Shown: positions 27,877 to 37,419 of the stretch, in pieces | Position numbering within the stretch: the first letter of the stretch is position 1 | Layout of the letters: every line of letters starts with the position of its first letter | Assembly (NCBI GenBank): GCA_963789565.1 | Contig: CAWBKX010000002.1 | Location: forward strand, 62,001-126,000 | Direction of reading: 5' to 3' | DNA from: CALAGB01 sp963789565 | GTDB lineage: Bacteria; Chloroflexota; Chloroflexia; Thermomicrobiales; Thermomicrobiaceae | DNA: 64,000 nt | Program-made: the position numbers and the translations under genes | The notes under the pieces: generated by a model | What the model was told of the DNA's origin: nothing | Database searches by the model: none | The model's input: only the letters and a program-made list of their open reading frames with translations

Positions 27877-29853
27877 CTAGGTGTGATCGGGCTCGTGCTT
27901 GGTGCCATTGCCGCGAATAGCCGCAGCCGCTGCGTGCCGCGAGAACGCAGCCACGGCACTGGCTGCACGTCCGAGGCGCCGTGAGCCTCGCTTGCTTGCC
28001 GGCCGCGACGTCACTTCGGGCAGCGCGGGCTGCGAATCGGAGATCGGCCGCTGTACCGGGAAGGTCATGGGCTTCGGTGCACCTATTAGCGACCCAAGCT
28101 CGTCAATCTCGATCGTCTCGACGTCCAGGAGTCTCTGTGCAACGCGCTCGAGATCCTCGCGATGCGTGCGAAGCACCGTGAGCGCCGTCTGATGCGCCAT
28201 GTTGACCAACTCCAGCGTCTCTTGCTCCGCGGCAAACGCAGTTTGCGGAGAGATCTGGCCGCCGTCACCGGAGGACGTCGCGGTCGAGAGCAACCCGAAT
28301 CGCGCGCTCATGCCGTACCGATGGACCATCGAGGACGCGATCGACGACGTGCGCTCGAGGTCGTTTGAGGAGCCGGTAGTGATGTCACCAAAGACGATCT
28401 CTTCGGCCGCGAACCCGCCAAGTAGCGCCGCGAGGCGGTCACTCAGCTGAGCGCGGGTCCAGAGCCCTCGGTCCTCATCCGGCACGATCATGGTGTATCC
28501 ACCGGCCTGTCCGCGCGACACGATCGACACTTTGCGCACCGTATCGGCATTCGGCAGCAGGTGGGTCACGATGGCGTGTCCGGCCTCGTGATAGGCAACC
28601 ACGCGGCGTTCTTGCTCGGTGAAACGGCGAGTGTTGCGTGCCGGCCCAGCGATCGTTCGATCGAGCGCTTCGAGCATGTCGGGCATTTCGATGATCGAAC
28701 GGCGCGCGCGTCCGGCCAAGATCGCGGCCTCGTTCACGATATTGCTCAGATCAGCGCCACTCATCCCGCTGGTGCGCGCGGCGATCTCGTCAAAGCTGAC
28801 GTTCTCGGCGAATGGTTTGCCGCGTCCATGCACTTCCAGGATGGCGGTGCGAGCAGCGCGATCGGGCACGTCGACCATGACTTTGCGGTCGAACCGCCCG
28901 GGGCGCAACAGAGCGGAATCGAGGATATCAATGCGGTTCGTTGCGGCCACGACCACGACCGTCGTGCGCTCCTCGAAGCCGTCCATCTCGACCAGGATCT
29001 GGTTCAGCGTCTGATCGTATTCGGTGCTCTGCTCAACGCGCCCTCGACGACGCCCAATCGCGTCGATCTCGTCGACGAAGATAATCGAAGGGGCGTTCTC
29101 TTTGGCCTTTCGGAAGAGCTCACGTACGCGCGACGCGCCAACGCCGACGTACAGCTCGACGAATTCAGAACCACTGACCGAGAAGAATGACGCGCGGGCC
29201 TCGCCCGCAAGAGCGCGTGCAATGAGCGTCTTGCCAGTTCCGGGAGGGCCCGCCAACAGCACTCCGCGTGGGATGCGCGCACCGACCTCGCGGAACCGAT
29301 CAGGTTCGCGCAAGAAATCGACGATATCGGCGACCTCTTCTTTCACCTCGGCGGAACCAGCGACATCGTCAAAGGTAATCAGCTTCTCGCCCGGTCGTAT
29401 CGGTTCGAACGCGCCCTTGCGAGATGAGTTTGAGCCCATAGATCCTGGCGTGAATCGTTTGAACATCAGGAAGAGAAAGACGCCAATCCCCAGGAATGTC
29501 ACGATGCGAATGATCATGGTGGAGTTTGATGACCAGCTCGACTGATGCTCGAGTTGGATCGACGGCCATTGACTGGTTGGAATCTGCGCGTCGGTGAGGA
29601 ATCCGGTGAACGATTGTCCAGGAGGAAGCACGACCTTGGTCGTGGTGTTGTCCGTGAAGGTGATATCCGCGGTGCGCCCATCGCCTTGCACGACGACTTT
29701 GGTGACCTGTCCTGATTCGATGCGGTGAACAATTTGCGTGACGTCGACGCCGTTGGTTTGCGGATTGCTCTGCAACAGCGCAACAGTGATGAGGACCGCA
29801 ACTAGGAGAACAATTCCGGCTACGATGAACTTCGGCGAAAGGAATCTTCGCAT
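27877..29853 (-). CDS. ftsH: ATP-dependent zinc metalloprotease FtsH
   Basis: Membrane-anchored AAA+ protease for membrane and regulatory protein turnover; 658 residues. Two transmembrane helices (about 9-27 and 112-131) flank an extracytoplasmic domain. The AAA module has Walker A GPPGTGKT (202-209), Walker B IIFVDEIDAIG (258-267) and the second-region-of-homology NRIDILDSALLRPGRFD. The zinc site is HEAGH (His422, Glu423, His426) with a later Asp in SSNDLERTS. The last ~60 residues are Ala/Arg/Ser-rich and beyond the conserved core. GAGGA lies 4 bases before ATG 29853. The leader contains a CCAAAG/CTTTGG hairpin (29892-29906). Confidence 0.97.
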   Translation of the reverse strand: MRRFLSPKFIVAGIVLLVAVLITVALLQSNPQTNGVDVTQIVHRIESGQVTKVVVQGDGRTADITFTDNTTTKVVLPPGQSFTGFLTDAQIPTSQWPSIQLEHQSSWSSNSTMIIRIVTFLGIGVFLFLMFKRFTPGSMGSNSSRKGAFEPIRPGEKLITFDDVAGSAEVKEEVADIVDFLREPDRFREVGARIPRGVLLAGPPGTGKTLIARALAGEARASFFSVSGSEFVELYVGVGASRVRELFRKAKENAPSIIFVDEIDAIGRRRGRVEQSTEYDQTLNQILVEMDGFEERTTVVVVAATNRIDILDSALLRPGRFDRKVMVDVPDRAARTAILEVHGRGKPFAENVSFDEIAARTSGMSGADLSNIVNEAAILAGRARRSIIEMPDMLEALDRTIAGPARNTRRFTEQERRVVAYHEAGHAIVTHLLPNADTVRKVSIVSRGQAGGYTMIVPDEDRGLWTRAQLSDRLAALLGGFAAEEIVFGDITTGSSNDLERTSSIASSMVHRYGMSARFGLLSTATSSGDGGQISPQTAFAAEQETLELVNMAHQTALTVLRTHREDLERVAQRLLDVETIEIDELGSLIGAPKPMTFPVQRPISDSQPALPEVTSRPASKRGSRRLGRAASAVAAFSRHAAAAAIRGNGTKHEPDHT

Positions 29854-30202
29854 GATTTCCTCGTTCTATGGCACGCGACGACACTAACTCGCCAAAGACC
29901 CTTTGGTCCTTTCGGGCCACAGTATCGACACCGTACCTCACTCCGGCTCGCGGCGTTAGTATACATGTTCACAATTGAGTTACGACGTTATTGTCGAGCC
30001 GCGTGACTCGTGCTCCCTGCCCATTCGTCCACATTCAACTTGATCTTTCGTAAGCACAGTCAGCACCTTCTTGTGAAGGGCGCAAGTAAACCCACTTCGG
30101 TTGTGCGCGGTGCGAGATTCTTAACACGCTCACGATCACGCGCTCCGCCGAGACGTCGTGGTGACCGGTGGGTCGCCCATTCACTGACGACTTGTTTAGC
30201 GA
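29854..30202. other. Gene-free interval upstream of ftsH
   Basis: 349 bases serving as the ftsH leader/promoter region on the minus strand. TATACT (minus strand, 29958-29963) could be the -10, giving a leader of about 95 bases with a 6-pair CCAAAG-ACC-CTTTGG hairpin (29892-29906). No CIRCE-type heat-shock repeat was seen. No gene is supported in the remainder, which follows the stop of the upstream ATPase gene. Confidence 0.5.
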
Positions 30203-31480
30203 CTAGAACTCGACGAAGTACGTCGAGCATGCTCGATCAATCAAATCAGGAGAGAGTACCGGTGTCGAACCGAGATAGCGCGCGATCCCGAGGAGCGTGC
30301 GCAAGATGTCACGCGGGTGACAGGAGCGGAGCTCTCGCTTCGGTCTGACGTAGTGCTCGCGCAGCAAGTGCACCAAACCTGCCTGATCGAACGGCACTCC
30401 GAGCGAATCGCACTGGCGCCTGAAGATCTCGCGGTATTGATCCAGCGTCGGATTGCCCACGTGGATTTTGCTCTGAATACGGCGCAAGAATGCCTCGTCG
30501 ACCAGGTCACGCGGAGAGAGGTTCGTTGAAAAGACGATGAGCTCGTCGAACGGGATCTCGATCTTCTTACCGGTGTGCAATGTGAGAAAGTCGACCCGTT
30601 TTTCGAGCGGCACGATCCAGCGATTGAGAAGGTCGCGCGGACGGACCTGCTGCCGACCAAAGTCGTCGATCAGCAGCATCCCGTTGATGGCCTTCATCTG
30701 CAGGGGTGCCTCATAGATCTTCGAACTCGGATCGTATACCAAATCCAAGCCTTGCAACGTGAGTTCTCCGCCGACGATGACAGTTGGGCGGCGGCAGGTC
30801 ACCCAGCGGCGGTCCAGATCGGTGCGCGCGTTGCTGAGTGCGACCGGTTGATGGTTCTGCAAGTCGAGAACCTTGATGATTTGTCCGTCAACTAACAACG
30901 CATGGGGGATCAGCACGTACCCGCCAAGGAGCTCGGTGATGCGTTCGGCGAGCACCGTTTTGCCATTGCCAGGGTCACCAAACAGAAAGACCGAGCCGCC
31001 GGTGTTTACGGCCTGACCGACCGCGTCCAGCACCTGGTCGTTGTAAATGAGATCGGTCATTGCGTTGCGAACTTCTTGGGGAGTGACGCGAGTGTTGCGA
31101 ATGGACTGAACGCGAACCATCTCTCGAAACGCTTCGAGCGTCACGGGCGCGGGACCGACGTAGGAGTTGCGATCCATTATTTCCTGGACCCGTGCCACCC
31201 CTTTTGGTGTAAGCATGTACTGGTAGGCCATCTCGCCGATACCGAGCGAGCCGTTGACCTCGAGGAGTTCTTCGCGTTTCAGGGAGGTAAGTGCTCGCTC
31301 TACGACGTTGAAATACGGGAGACACAGCTGATCCGAGATTGCCTGGCCGGTCGCCATGCTCTGGAAGTAGATTGACTTGAGCGTGAGGTCGGCGATAAAA
31401 GCGAGATCAAGCCCCGTCTGCTCGATTGCCCCTGGTTCCCCAAGTCCGAGACTCCGCGTGCTCTGTGCGAGACTCGCCAT
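30203..31480 (-). CDS. AAA+ ATPase with winged-helix-like N-terminus, uncharacterised
   Basis: 425 residues, soluble. Residues about 25-105 read like a winged helix (LTLKSIYFQSMATGQAISDQ, LPYFNVVERALTSLKREELL, YMLTPKGVARVQEIM) followed by the conserved YVGPAPVTLEAF joint. The AAA+ part has Walker A FLFGDPGNGKTV (166-176), Walker B GMLLIDDFGRQ (267-276), the sensor-1 Asn in VFSTNLSP and a C-terminal helical lid. Similar proteins occur across several bacterial phyla without a settled function. The N-terminus suggests DNA or protein binding. AAGGAG lies about 11 bases before the ATG. Neighbours (FtsH, exporter) give no firm hint. Confidence 0.75.
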   Translation of the reverse strand: MASLAQSTRSLGLGEPGAIEQTGLDLAFIADLTLKSIYFQSMATGQAISDQLCLPYFNVVERALTSLKREELLEVNGSLGIGEMAYQYMLTPKGVARVQEIMDRNSYVGPAPVTLEAFREMVRVQSIRNTRVTPQEVRNAMTDLIYNDQVLDAVGQAVNTGGSVFLFGDPGNGKTVLAERITELLGGYVLIPHALLVDGQIIKVLDLQNHQPVALSNARTDLDRRWVTCRRPTVIVGGELTLQGLDLVYDPSSKIYEAPLQMKAINGMLLIDDFGRQQVRPRDLLNRWIVPLEKRVDFLTLHTGKKIEIPFDELIVFSTNLSPRDLVDEAFLRRIQSKIHVGNPTLDQYREIFRRQCDSLGVPFDQAGLVHLLREHYVRPKRELRSCHPRDILRTLLGIARYLGSTPVLSPDLIDRACSTYFVEF

Positions 31481-31660
31481 TCTCGACCACTCTCCTTGCA
31501 GGATCCCCCCGGCAGCGACATGCCACCATCGTTAGCCTACGGATCGTGATGAGCGTGGTCTCTAGGTTATTCGTCCGGAAAGCGGCAGACTGACGCACTA
31601 CTTCGCGTACTTTGTGACGATAGAGGCCGATCGGGCACGAAATAGACCTTCAGCACTCTG

Positions 31661-32653
31661 TCAATGGAGAACGACTTTCTGTCCTTCCGCCAATCCCGAC
31701 GCAATTTCAACCATACCGTTGCTCCGCAGTCCGATCTGTATCTCGATTTCTGTCTGCTTCCCATTTTCGAGAATCGTCACGAACGTGCGCTGTCCAACAG
31801 TCCGCAGCGCAGCCTCTGGGATGAGTAGCACGTTTTGACGCACCGCCGTCTTGATCGTCACATTGGCGTTCATACCGGGTCGAAGGTCCACACCCTCGGG
31901 AGTCTTGAAGGTGATCGTCGCGGGGAAGGTCGTCGTACCGCCGCTCGTCTGGGCGACCGGGGAAAGATTTGTGATCGTGCCGTCGATCTCCGTGCCCGGA
32001 TACGCATCGAGCCGGAAGGTGGCCGCCATGCCATTTTGTACGTGGGGGAAATCGACCTCGTCGACATCAACCGAGAGGTTGAGATCCGACAGATTGGCCA
32101 TATCGACTATCGTCGATCCCTGCCCGATGGGCGCATCCTTCGCCGTCTGCACGTCGATGATCGTCCCATCAACAGGCGCCAGGACCAACGACGACGATAG
32201 CTGCGACTTCGCATTGGCCAGCTCCTGTTTGGCCGCGTCCAAATTTTGCGCAGCTTGGAGTTTGTCTGCCGTCTGTTGCGGCGTTGGATTGCTCCCCGCG
32301 TTTGACTCGGCCAGATTCAATGCGGCCTCAGCATTGGCGAGCTGCGCCTGAGCCCGATCGATCCCGTCGTCAAAAGGCGTTCGGTCGAGCTGCACGAGGA
32401 CGTCGCCCGACTTCACACTGTCTCCCGCGTTGACGGCGACGGTCTGAACAGTTCCGGACGTGTTGCTTCGCACGGCGATCGGGTTCTTCGCGGATAACCG
32501 TCCAGTCGTCTGTATTGTGGCTGACAGCGACCCACGCTGGACCGTTGCCGTTCTGACACTCCCGTTTCGATTCAGCGCGTAGACTGCGATGGCGACAATC
32601 GCGGCAACCACGACGATGATCGTCGCGGCCATCAGCCAGCGGCGCTTATTCAT
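31661..32653 (-). CDS. Membrane-fusion (periplasmic adaptor-type) protein of a MacA-like exporter
   Basis: 330 residues with an N-terminal membrane anchor (about 8-27). Order of parts: lipoyl half-motif (GTVQTVAVNAGDSVKSGDVL), a coiled-coil hairpin rich in Ala and Gln (about 95-155), the second lipoyl half (LVLAPVDGTIIDVQTAKDAP), then beta-barrel segments (FPATITFKTPEGVDLRPGMN) and LLIPEAALRTVG. This is the HlyD/MacA family, which links ABC permeases to the outer envelope; in a likely monoderm lineage it would act at the outer face of the membrane. Its ATG overlaps the permease stop by 8 bases, so the two are coupled. Confidence 0.88.
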   Translation of the reverse strand: MNKRRWLMAATIIVVVAAIVAIAVYALNRNGSVRTATVQRGSLSATIQTTGRLSAKNPIAVRSNTSGTVQTVAVNAGDSVKSGDVLVQLDRTPFDDGIDRAQAQLANAEAALNLAESNAGSNPTPQQTADKLQAAQNLDAAKQELANAKSQLSSSLVLAPVDGTIIDVQTAKDAPIGQGSTIVDMANLSDLNLSVDVDEVDFPHVQNGMAATFRLDAYPGTEIDGTITNLSPVAQTSGGTTTFPATITFKTPEGVDLRPGMNANVTIKTAVRQNVLLIPEAALRTVGQRTFVTILENGKQTEIEIQIGLRSNGMVEIASGLAEGQKVVLH

Positions 32654-34988
32654 AACGGAGCACCACGATTGGACGAATGCGAGCGGCGATCAATCCGGGG
32701 CCAGTGCTGACGGCGGCAGTGGACGCGAGCGCAACCAGGAAGGTCAAGACGATGGTCATTGGGCTCAAGCTGAAATCGAGCTGAAACAGCTGCTGTCCAG
32801 TCAGATAGACCAGGTAGCGAGCCAACGGATAGCCCACCGCTATTCCGAGCAAACAGCCTGCGGCTGCGATGCCGAGCGCCTCGGACATCACCAGCTGTAC
32901 GAGATGAACTGCCGTCGCTCCCAGCGCGCGCAATACTCCGAACTCGCGTCGCCTCTCGGTTAAGTTGATGATCAGCGTGTTGGCGATGCCCGCCAATCCC
33001 ACCACGCCGATGATGACTACCATCGCGTTGAGCATCAGCGTCAAGATGTCGATTGCCTGCCGCGAGCTAGCCTGGTCCTGATACGTTGCGAGCGTCTGAG
33101 GGCCATATTGTCGAAACGTCTCCTCCAGTTGCCGAAGCTCAACGTCGACGTCGCGTGGGCTTGAAGACGCCAACTTCAGTGCGAACAAACTCGCCTCTCC
33201 TTGAACGTGAGCGATCTGTTGCAGATCGCCAATGCGCAGAAACAGTTTGCCCGTGGTGGTGGCACCCAGATAGGTGCTGGAGTCGTTGACAATGCCGACA
33301 ATCTGAACCAGGGTCGACGTTTGACCGATGTCGAGCGTGCGAACGTCGCCGACCTGTGCATGAATCGTGGCTGCGAGATTGCTGGTCAACACCGCGCCGA
33401 CTGGATTGGACTCCCGCAGCCACGTTCCGGAAATAACACGTGGGGTGTAAATCGACGTGTCGGCCGGAATCCCCCAAATATCTGTGCGCACGCTCCCGAG
33501 CGATCCACCCGTGTTGCCCCACGGCTCGGCAGCCACCACTGACGGCTGCTGATTGAGATCTCGCGCAAAGTCTACGTCGAGATACTGGTTGAAGTAGATC
33601 CAGCCATCGGCTCCGTAAAGCGCATAAAGGTGATCGACCGTCGTGTTGACCGACGTGCTGACCGCCTGTGTCGCGAGAAAAGTCGCGACCGCTATCGCCA
33701 CCAATCCGAGCGTGATCCAGGCGCGCACCGGACGACGCACCAGATTGCGGAGACCTATTGCCGTCATCGCGGACAGACCTCCGAGCGGCCGTGTGATTCT
33801 CTGAACCAGTCCGCGTCGAAAGTCAGACGACACTCCAACGTTCGCGATGAGCGGCGCGACCCGTTTGCGGGCGGAGAACCAGGCCGGGATAGCCGCTGAG
33901 CTCAACGTGACGACCAGCCCGACCGCCAGGGCGAGTCCGAGCTCACGCGTCGACAACGTGAATGGAGGCAAGACGAGTCCCGACAGCCCAGCGAGAAAAG
34001 CTGACAGCGCCCGGCCGGCCAGCAACCCGATGGCCCAGCCGCTCGCGCCTCCAGCGACTCCAACGATCGCGGCGAACGTGAGATACGTGCGCATGGCCGT
34101 CCAGCGCGTGCCACCGAGTGCCTTGATGATGCCGATCTGGCGCGCTTCCTCAATCATCACTGCCGCGATCGTGTTGGCGACCAGAAAGCTGCTCAGGGCC
34201 GCTCCGACATAAGAAAAGACCCGCAGCAGCAAGAGGAGCGTCGACAGTTCGTTGCTTCCGGTGAAGGCGTTCGGGTCGCGTACGGTAAAGCCACCGTGCG
34301 GGATACCCCGTTTGTCGAGAAACCCCGCGATGTCGTTGGCCGTTTGGCTGGCTCGTTGCGGCTGCTCGACGCGCAACATCAGATAGTTGTCATACTGGTT
34401 TCCGAGAATCGAAAGCAAGTCATGATCGGGCATGAAGGCGGTCGCCTGGTTCAAGATCGACGCATCTATCGTGGCTGGTGCGCGCACGAAGCCGCTTATG
34501 CGAGCGTAGGACGTCGTGGCGCCGGCGTTGGGCTGTAAGGCCACGAGCTCACCGATGTGCAACTCGACGAGCTTGGTGGTGGTCACATCGAAGACGACTT
34601 CGCCGCGTTCAGGATAGCGGCCGGAGACGAGCTCCAGCGTTGAGAGTGGCGCGTTGGTGAAGCTGGAAACGCCGAACAGCTGGGTGGATACCCATCCGCT
34701 TCCGGCGGAGACACGCGTGAATTGAACGGATCGGGTATCCGCGACGGAGACGTTGTCTCGGCGCTGGATGAGATCGACGAGCGTGGGCGAGAGGTTTGAA
34801 ACAAAGGCCGTCATGTCGGGCTGTTTCGTGCTTGCGTACGTTTGGCGTTGCGCGACAGCCAGGTTTCGCCCGGTGAACGAAATGGCAACGACGCCTGCCA
34901 CTCCCAGCATGACTCCAACTATCGTCAGAACCGCTCGAAGGGGGCGGCGCTGCAGGTCTCTCAGATTCTTGACGAGGAGTAAATCCAT
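32646..34988 (-). CDS. ABC transporter permease with two FtsX/MacB-type domains
   Basis: 780 residues. An N-terminal helix (AVLTIVGVMLGVAGVVAISF, about residues 18-40) leads into a periplasmic-type MacB domain, then three helices (about 260-380), a second N-terminal-type helix (near 440-465), a second extracytoplasmic domain and three final helices (about 665-780). This duplicated FtsX arrangement is typical of exporters of lipids, peptides or lipoproteins rather than importers. The frame extends upstream to 35162, but the family start is MDLLLVKNLRDLQRRPLR at ATG 34988. It lies upstream of the adaptor gene and downstream of the repeat membrane protein. Confidence 0.88.
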   Translation of the reverse strand: MDLLLVKNLRDLQRRPLRAVLTIVGVMLGVAGVVAISFTGRNLAVAQRQTYASTKQPDMTAFVSNLSPTLVDLIQRRDNVSVADTRSVQFTRVSAGSGWVSTQLFGVSSFTNAPLSTLELVSGRYPERGEVVFDVTTTKLVELHIGELVALQPNAGATTSYARISGFVRAPATIDASILNQATAFMPDHDLLSILGNQYDNYLMLRVEQPQRASQTANDIAGFLDKRGIPHGGFTVRDPNAFTGSNELSTLLLLLRVFSYVGAALSSFLVANTIAAVMIEEARQIGIIKALGGTRWTAMRTYLTFAAIVGVAGGASGWAIGLLAGRALSAFLAGLSGLVLPPFTLSTRELGLALAVGLVVTLSSAAIPAWFSARKRVAPLIANVGVSSDFRRGLVQRITRPLGGLSAMTAIGLRNLVRRPVRAWITLGLVAIAVATFLATQAVSTSVNTTVDHLYALYGADGWIYFNQYLDVDFARDLNQQPSVVAAEPWGNTGGSLGSVRTDIWGIPADTSIYTPRVISGTWLRESNPVGAVLTSNLAATIHAQVGDVRTLDIGQTSTLVQIVGIVNDSSTYLGATTTGKLFLRIGDLQQIAHVQGEASLFALKLASSSPRDVDVELRQLEETFRQYGPQTLATYQDQASSRQAIDILTLMLNAMVVIIGVVGLAGIANTLIINLTERRREFGVLRALGATAVHLVQLVMSEALGIAAAGCLLGIAVGYPLARYLVYLTGQQLFQLDFSLSPMTIVLTFLVALASTAAVSTGPGLIAARIRPIVVLRYE

Positions 34989-35190
34989 TCGTCGCCGTTT
35001 CAATGCACGACTGAGCAGCGGCACGTGCGGATCAGCAAATCCGTCAAAGAGTATGTCATAAGTCGGGTGTCGTGTATTCGAGGCGCGAGCATGACGTGGA
35101 CAGTCAGAAACGACCCCGGGCATACCCGGAGCCGTTTCGTTGGCTGTCACGATCGCGACCATGCAGCCGACATCGATTATGGGACTGTCG

Positions 35191-35883
35191 CTATCCTCGA
35201 ACCACGGAGAGCATGCGACCTGTAAGCGTGGAACCGCTCAACAGCATCGCCGCACCGAAGCCGAGAAGCGAGACGAGAATCAGAGTGATCGGATTCATTC
35301 CCACGAGAGCCAGGATACCCAGGACGACTCCGCCCACGCCGACAAGCATCTGGATAGTCGTGCTCCCCATGACGGCATCACGTGCAAGCGTCAGATGGCT
35401 CGAAGACGTGTTGTAGCGAGCGGCTTCCATCGAATTGAGGCGAGACATCGTACCCGCGGAGAGGATCAACGTCGCACCATATGCGATGACACCGATAGCC
35501 ATCAAGGTTATTGAAGCAAGGGACAGCAATGCGAGAATACCGAGAACGGCAACGCCGATACCTCCGATAAATTCAAGCGCGACGCCGCCACCAAGCTCAG
35601 TCTGACCGGTCCAGGAATCCGAAGTATCAGATCCTTCCGCCAAGCGGCTGTACTTGGATAGGATGGCTGTCCCTTCTGACAGGAGGGCGGCTCCAACCAC
35701 GATCACGCCGATCGCGGCCAACGTCTGCGACACGATCCCGACCAATCCGAGGATGCCAAGAACGATCGCGCCAGCCCCGCCGAGGGCTTCGGCAAGCGAT
35801 CCAAACGCAACTGTCTCCGCCGCCTTGACCTCCTCGCGAGGTGCGGCTGGGCGATCGACGTCACGTCGAAGTTCGCGGTCCAT
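35191..35883 (-). CDS. Membrane protein with a threefold two-helix repeat
   Basis: 230 residues, six predicted transmembrane helices arranged as three tandem copies of about 38 residues. Each copy carries a GGhGhhVLGILALhthhh..TLhAIGVIhhGAhLLhSG pattern: copy 1 near residues 35-72, copy 2 near 100-140, copy 3 near 175-220. Copies are separated by polar linkers (SKYSRLAEGSDTSDSWTGQT and the region after SRLNSMEAARYNTSSSH). The N-terminus is charged and cytosolic in appearance. AAGGA is 7 bases before ATG 35883. I do not recognise the family. It sits between the ATPase and permease genes of the exporter, on the same strand, so it could be an accessory membrane subunit; this is inference from position. 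Confidence 0.75.
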   Translation of the reverse strand: MDRELRRDVDRPAAPREEVKAAETVAFGSLAEALGGAGAIVLGILGLVGIVSQTLAAIGVIVVGAALLSEGTAILSKYSRLAEGSDTSDSWTGQTELGGGVALEFIGGIGVAVLGILALLSLASITLMAIGVIAYGATLILSAGTMSRLNSMEAARYNTSSSHLTLARDAVMGSTTIQMLVGVGGVVLGILALVGMNPITLILVSLLGFGAAMLLSGSTLTGRMLSVVRG

Positions 35884-36341
35884 AACGCGTCCTTTCACTA
35901 AGAACGAAGAATTGTGCCGATTACAGCTGGAACTGATCTCATTCCCGTCGTTCGCCGCTGATTGCCACGTGAGGCGATCGAGATGGCGTCCGCGAATCAC
36001 ACTCAGTCCCTAAGGTCCACACCTGAAAAAGATGATGGTAGGCGCGGACGATTCCCTGGCTCACGACTCAGGATCTGACGCTGTGCAACGGGTTTTATCT
36101 CAGCCCCTGCTGGCTCTCAACTTTGCATAATCAATTCCACCATTGACCACAGCGAGGGTGAATCTTGGAAAGATGAGGCCCGATAATTGAGTTGCGCAGC
36201 GTTTCCCCATTCTCGGGGGAAATTCCGTCCGGAGAGCGTCTCTGGTTCGGCGAGTTTCAGTTCAGTCGCACGCGCGCGGTATCGGCAGTCGTGCGTTCCG
36301 ACCCTACTCCTTGGCGGAAGTATCGACTCGGGCGTCGAGGA
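35884..36341. other. Gene-free interval within the exporter locus
   Basis: 458 bases between the ABC ATPase stop and the repeat membrane protein start, both minus strand. It contains a TTTCCCC/GGGGAAA hairpin (36202-36208 with 36216-36222) but no U-tract and no credible gene. The length suggests that the repeat protein and downstream genes have their own promoter. Confidence 0.5.
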
Positions 36342-37100
36342 TCAGTTGCCGGACTGGATAGGAACGTCGTGAAGAGCGACATGCGTCGGCACGTCCTCGA
36401 CGATCTCTCCATCGCGCATCGAGATGATCCGCGATGCGAACTGCGCCACGCTTCGATCGTGTGTTACGAGGATCAGCGTGGCGCCGTCACGCCAGGTTTG
36501 GTCGAGGAGATCGAGCACGAGTGCACCGGACGCGCTGTCCAGATTACCCGTGGGTTCGTCAGCGAGCAGGATGGGCGGATCGTTCGCCAGCGCCCGTGCG
36601 ATCGCGACTCGCTGTTGCTCGCCACCGGACAGTTCATTGGGGAAGTGATCCGACAAGCCCGCCAGACCGACGCGGTCGAGGAGATAGTGCGCCCGGTCGG
36701 AGCGACCGCTCTTGGCGTTGATCTGCATCGGTAGCATGACGTTTTCGAGAGCCGTCAACGTCGGCATGAGCTGGAAGAATTGAAAGACGATGCCAATGGA
36801 TCGGCCGCGCCAGCGCGCAAGGCGCTCCTCGCTCATCCCAGTTAGCTGCTGACTCAGGATTTCTACACGTCCTGACGACGGACGATCGATGCCACTCAGC
36901 AAATTGAGCAATGTCGATTTGCCGCAGCCGGATGGACCGAGAATCGAGACCCACTCACCACGATTGATGGTCAGGTCGATAGACCGCAGAGCATGGACTG
37001 CTCGCCTGCCCGCCTGATAGCTCTTGGTCACGCCACTCAGCGAGATGATCGATTCTGCAGTGCTCGCAGCCGCGTCCATTTGCAGTTTTGGTTCGTGCAT
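36342..37100 (-). CDS. ABC transporter ATP-binding protein, MacB/LolD type
   Basis: 252 residues. Walker A LGPSGCGKSTLLNLLSG (about 54-70), Q-loop VFQFFQLMPTLTALENVMLP, signature LSGGEQQRVAIARAL, Walker B ILLADEPTGNLDS and H-loop THDRS are all intact. The VFQFFQLMP and DEPTGNLDS wording is characteristic of the MacB/LolD/FtsE branch, which pairs with FtsX-type permeases, matching the permease encoded at 32646-34988. Start ATG 37100 is the longest possible (a TAG lies 6 codons upstream); ATG 37079 is an alternative. No clear ribosome binding site. Confidence 0.93.
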   Translation of the reverse strand: MHEPKLQMDAAASTAESIISLSGVTKSYQAGRRAVHALRSIDLTINRGEWVSILGPSGCGKSTLLNLLSGIDRPSSGRVEILSQQLTGMSEERLARWRGRSIGIVFQFFQLMPTLTALENVMLPMQINAKSGRSDRAHYLLDRVGLAGLSDHFPNELSGGEQQRVAIARALANDPPILLADEPTGNLDSASGALVLDLLDQTWRDGATLILVTHDRSVAQFASRIISMRDGEIVEDVPTHVALHDVPIQSGN

Positions 37101-37419
37101 GTGGGAATCTCGGTTCTATCCACGATCAAGTTGGCAATGACGACAAGCGTCGCCGCCGCTGTGGCGGCAATGATAAGACTTTCCCGGAGTCCGGCCGCGG
37201 CGTATTAGCCACGCGCGTGAAACTCAAGGCCGCCGATGACGCTCCGACCTAATCAGCGGAGACGGTGCCGATACCGCCGAAACCGCGCCCGCATATCTGG
37301 TGACCTGCAGGAGCCTCACAATGACCCAGGCGACTCCACTTCCGGGTTTCTGCGTCATCAGTCGCCTGTTCTCAGAACGACCTCTGAGCGCCGGTTCGCC
37401 GAATCGCGTGTCACCGCCG
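37101..37419. other. Gene-free interval upstream of the ABC ATPase
   Basis: 319 bases between the trmD stop and the ABC ATPase start, both minus strand. One minus-strand frame near 37080-37200 reads like a hydrophobic segment but has no start codon. I see no terminator or RNA motif that I can support. Confidence 0.45.

Noticed and set aside
36192..36734. 180-residue plus-strand frame near the ABC ATPase
   Set aside because: Mostly antisense to the ATPase gene and without family features.
37080..37200. Hydrophobic minus-strand frame upstream of the ABC ATPase
   Set aside because: Closed by a stop on the upstream side with no ATG, GTG or TTG before the hydrophobic part.
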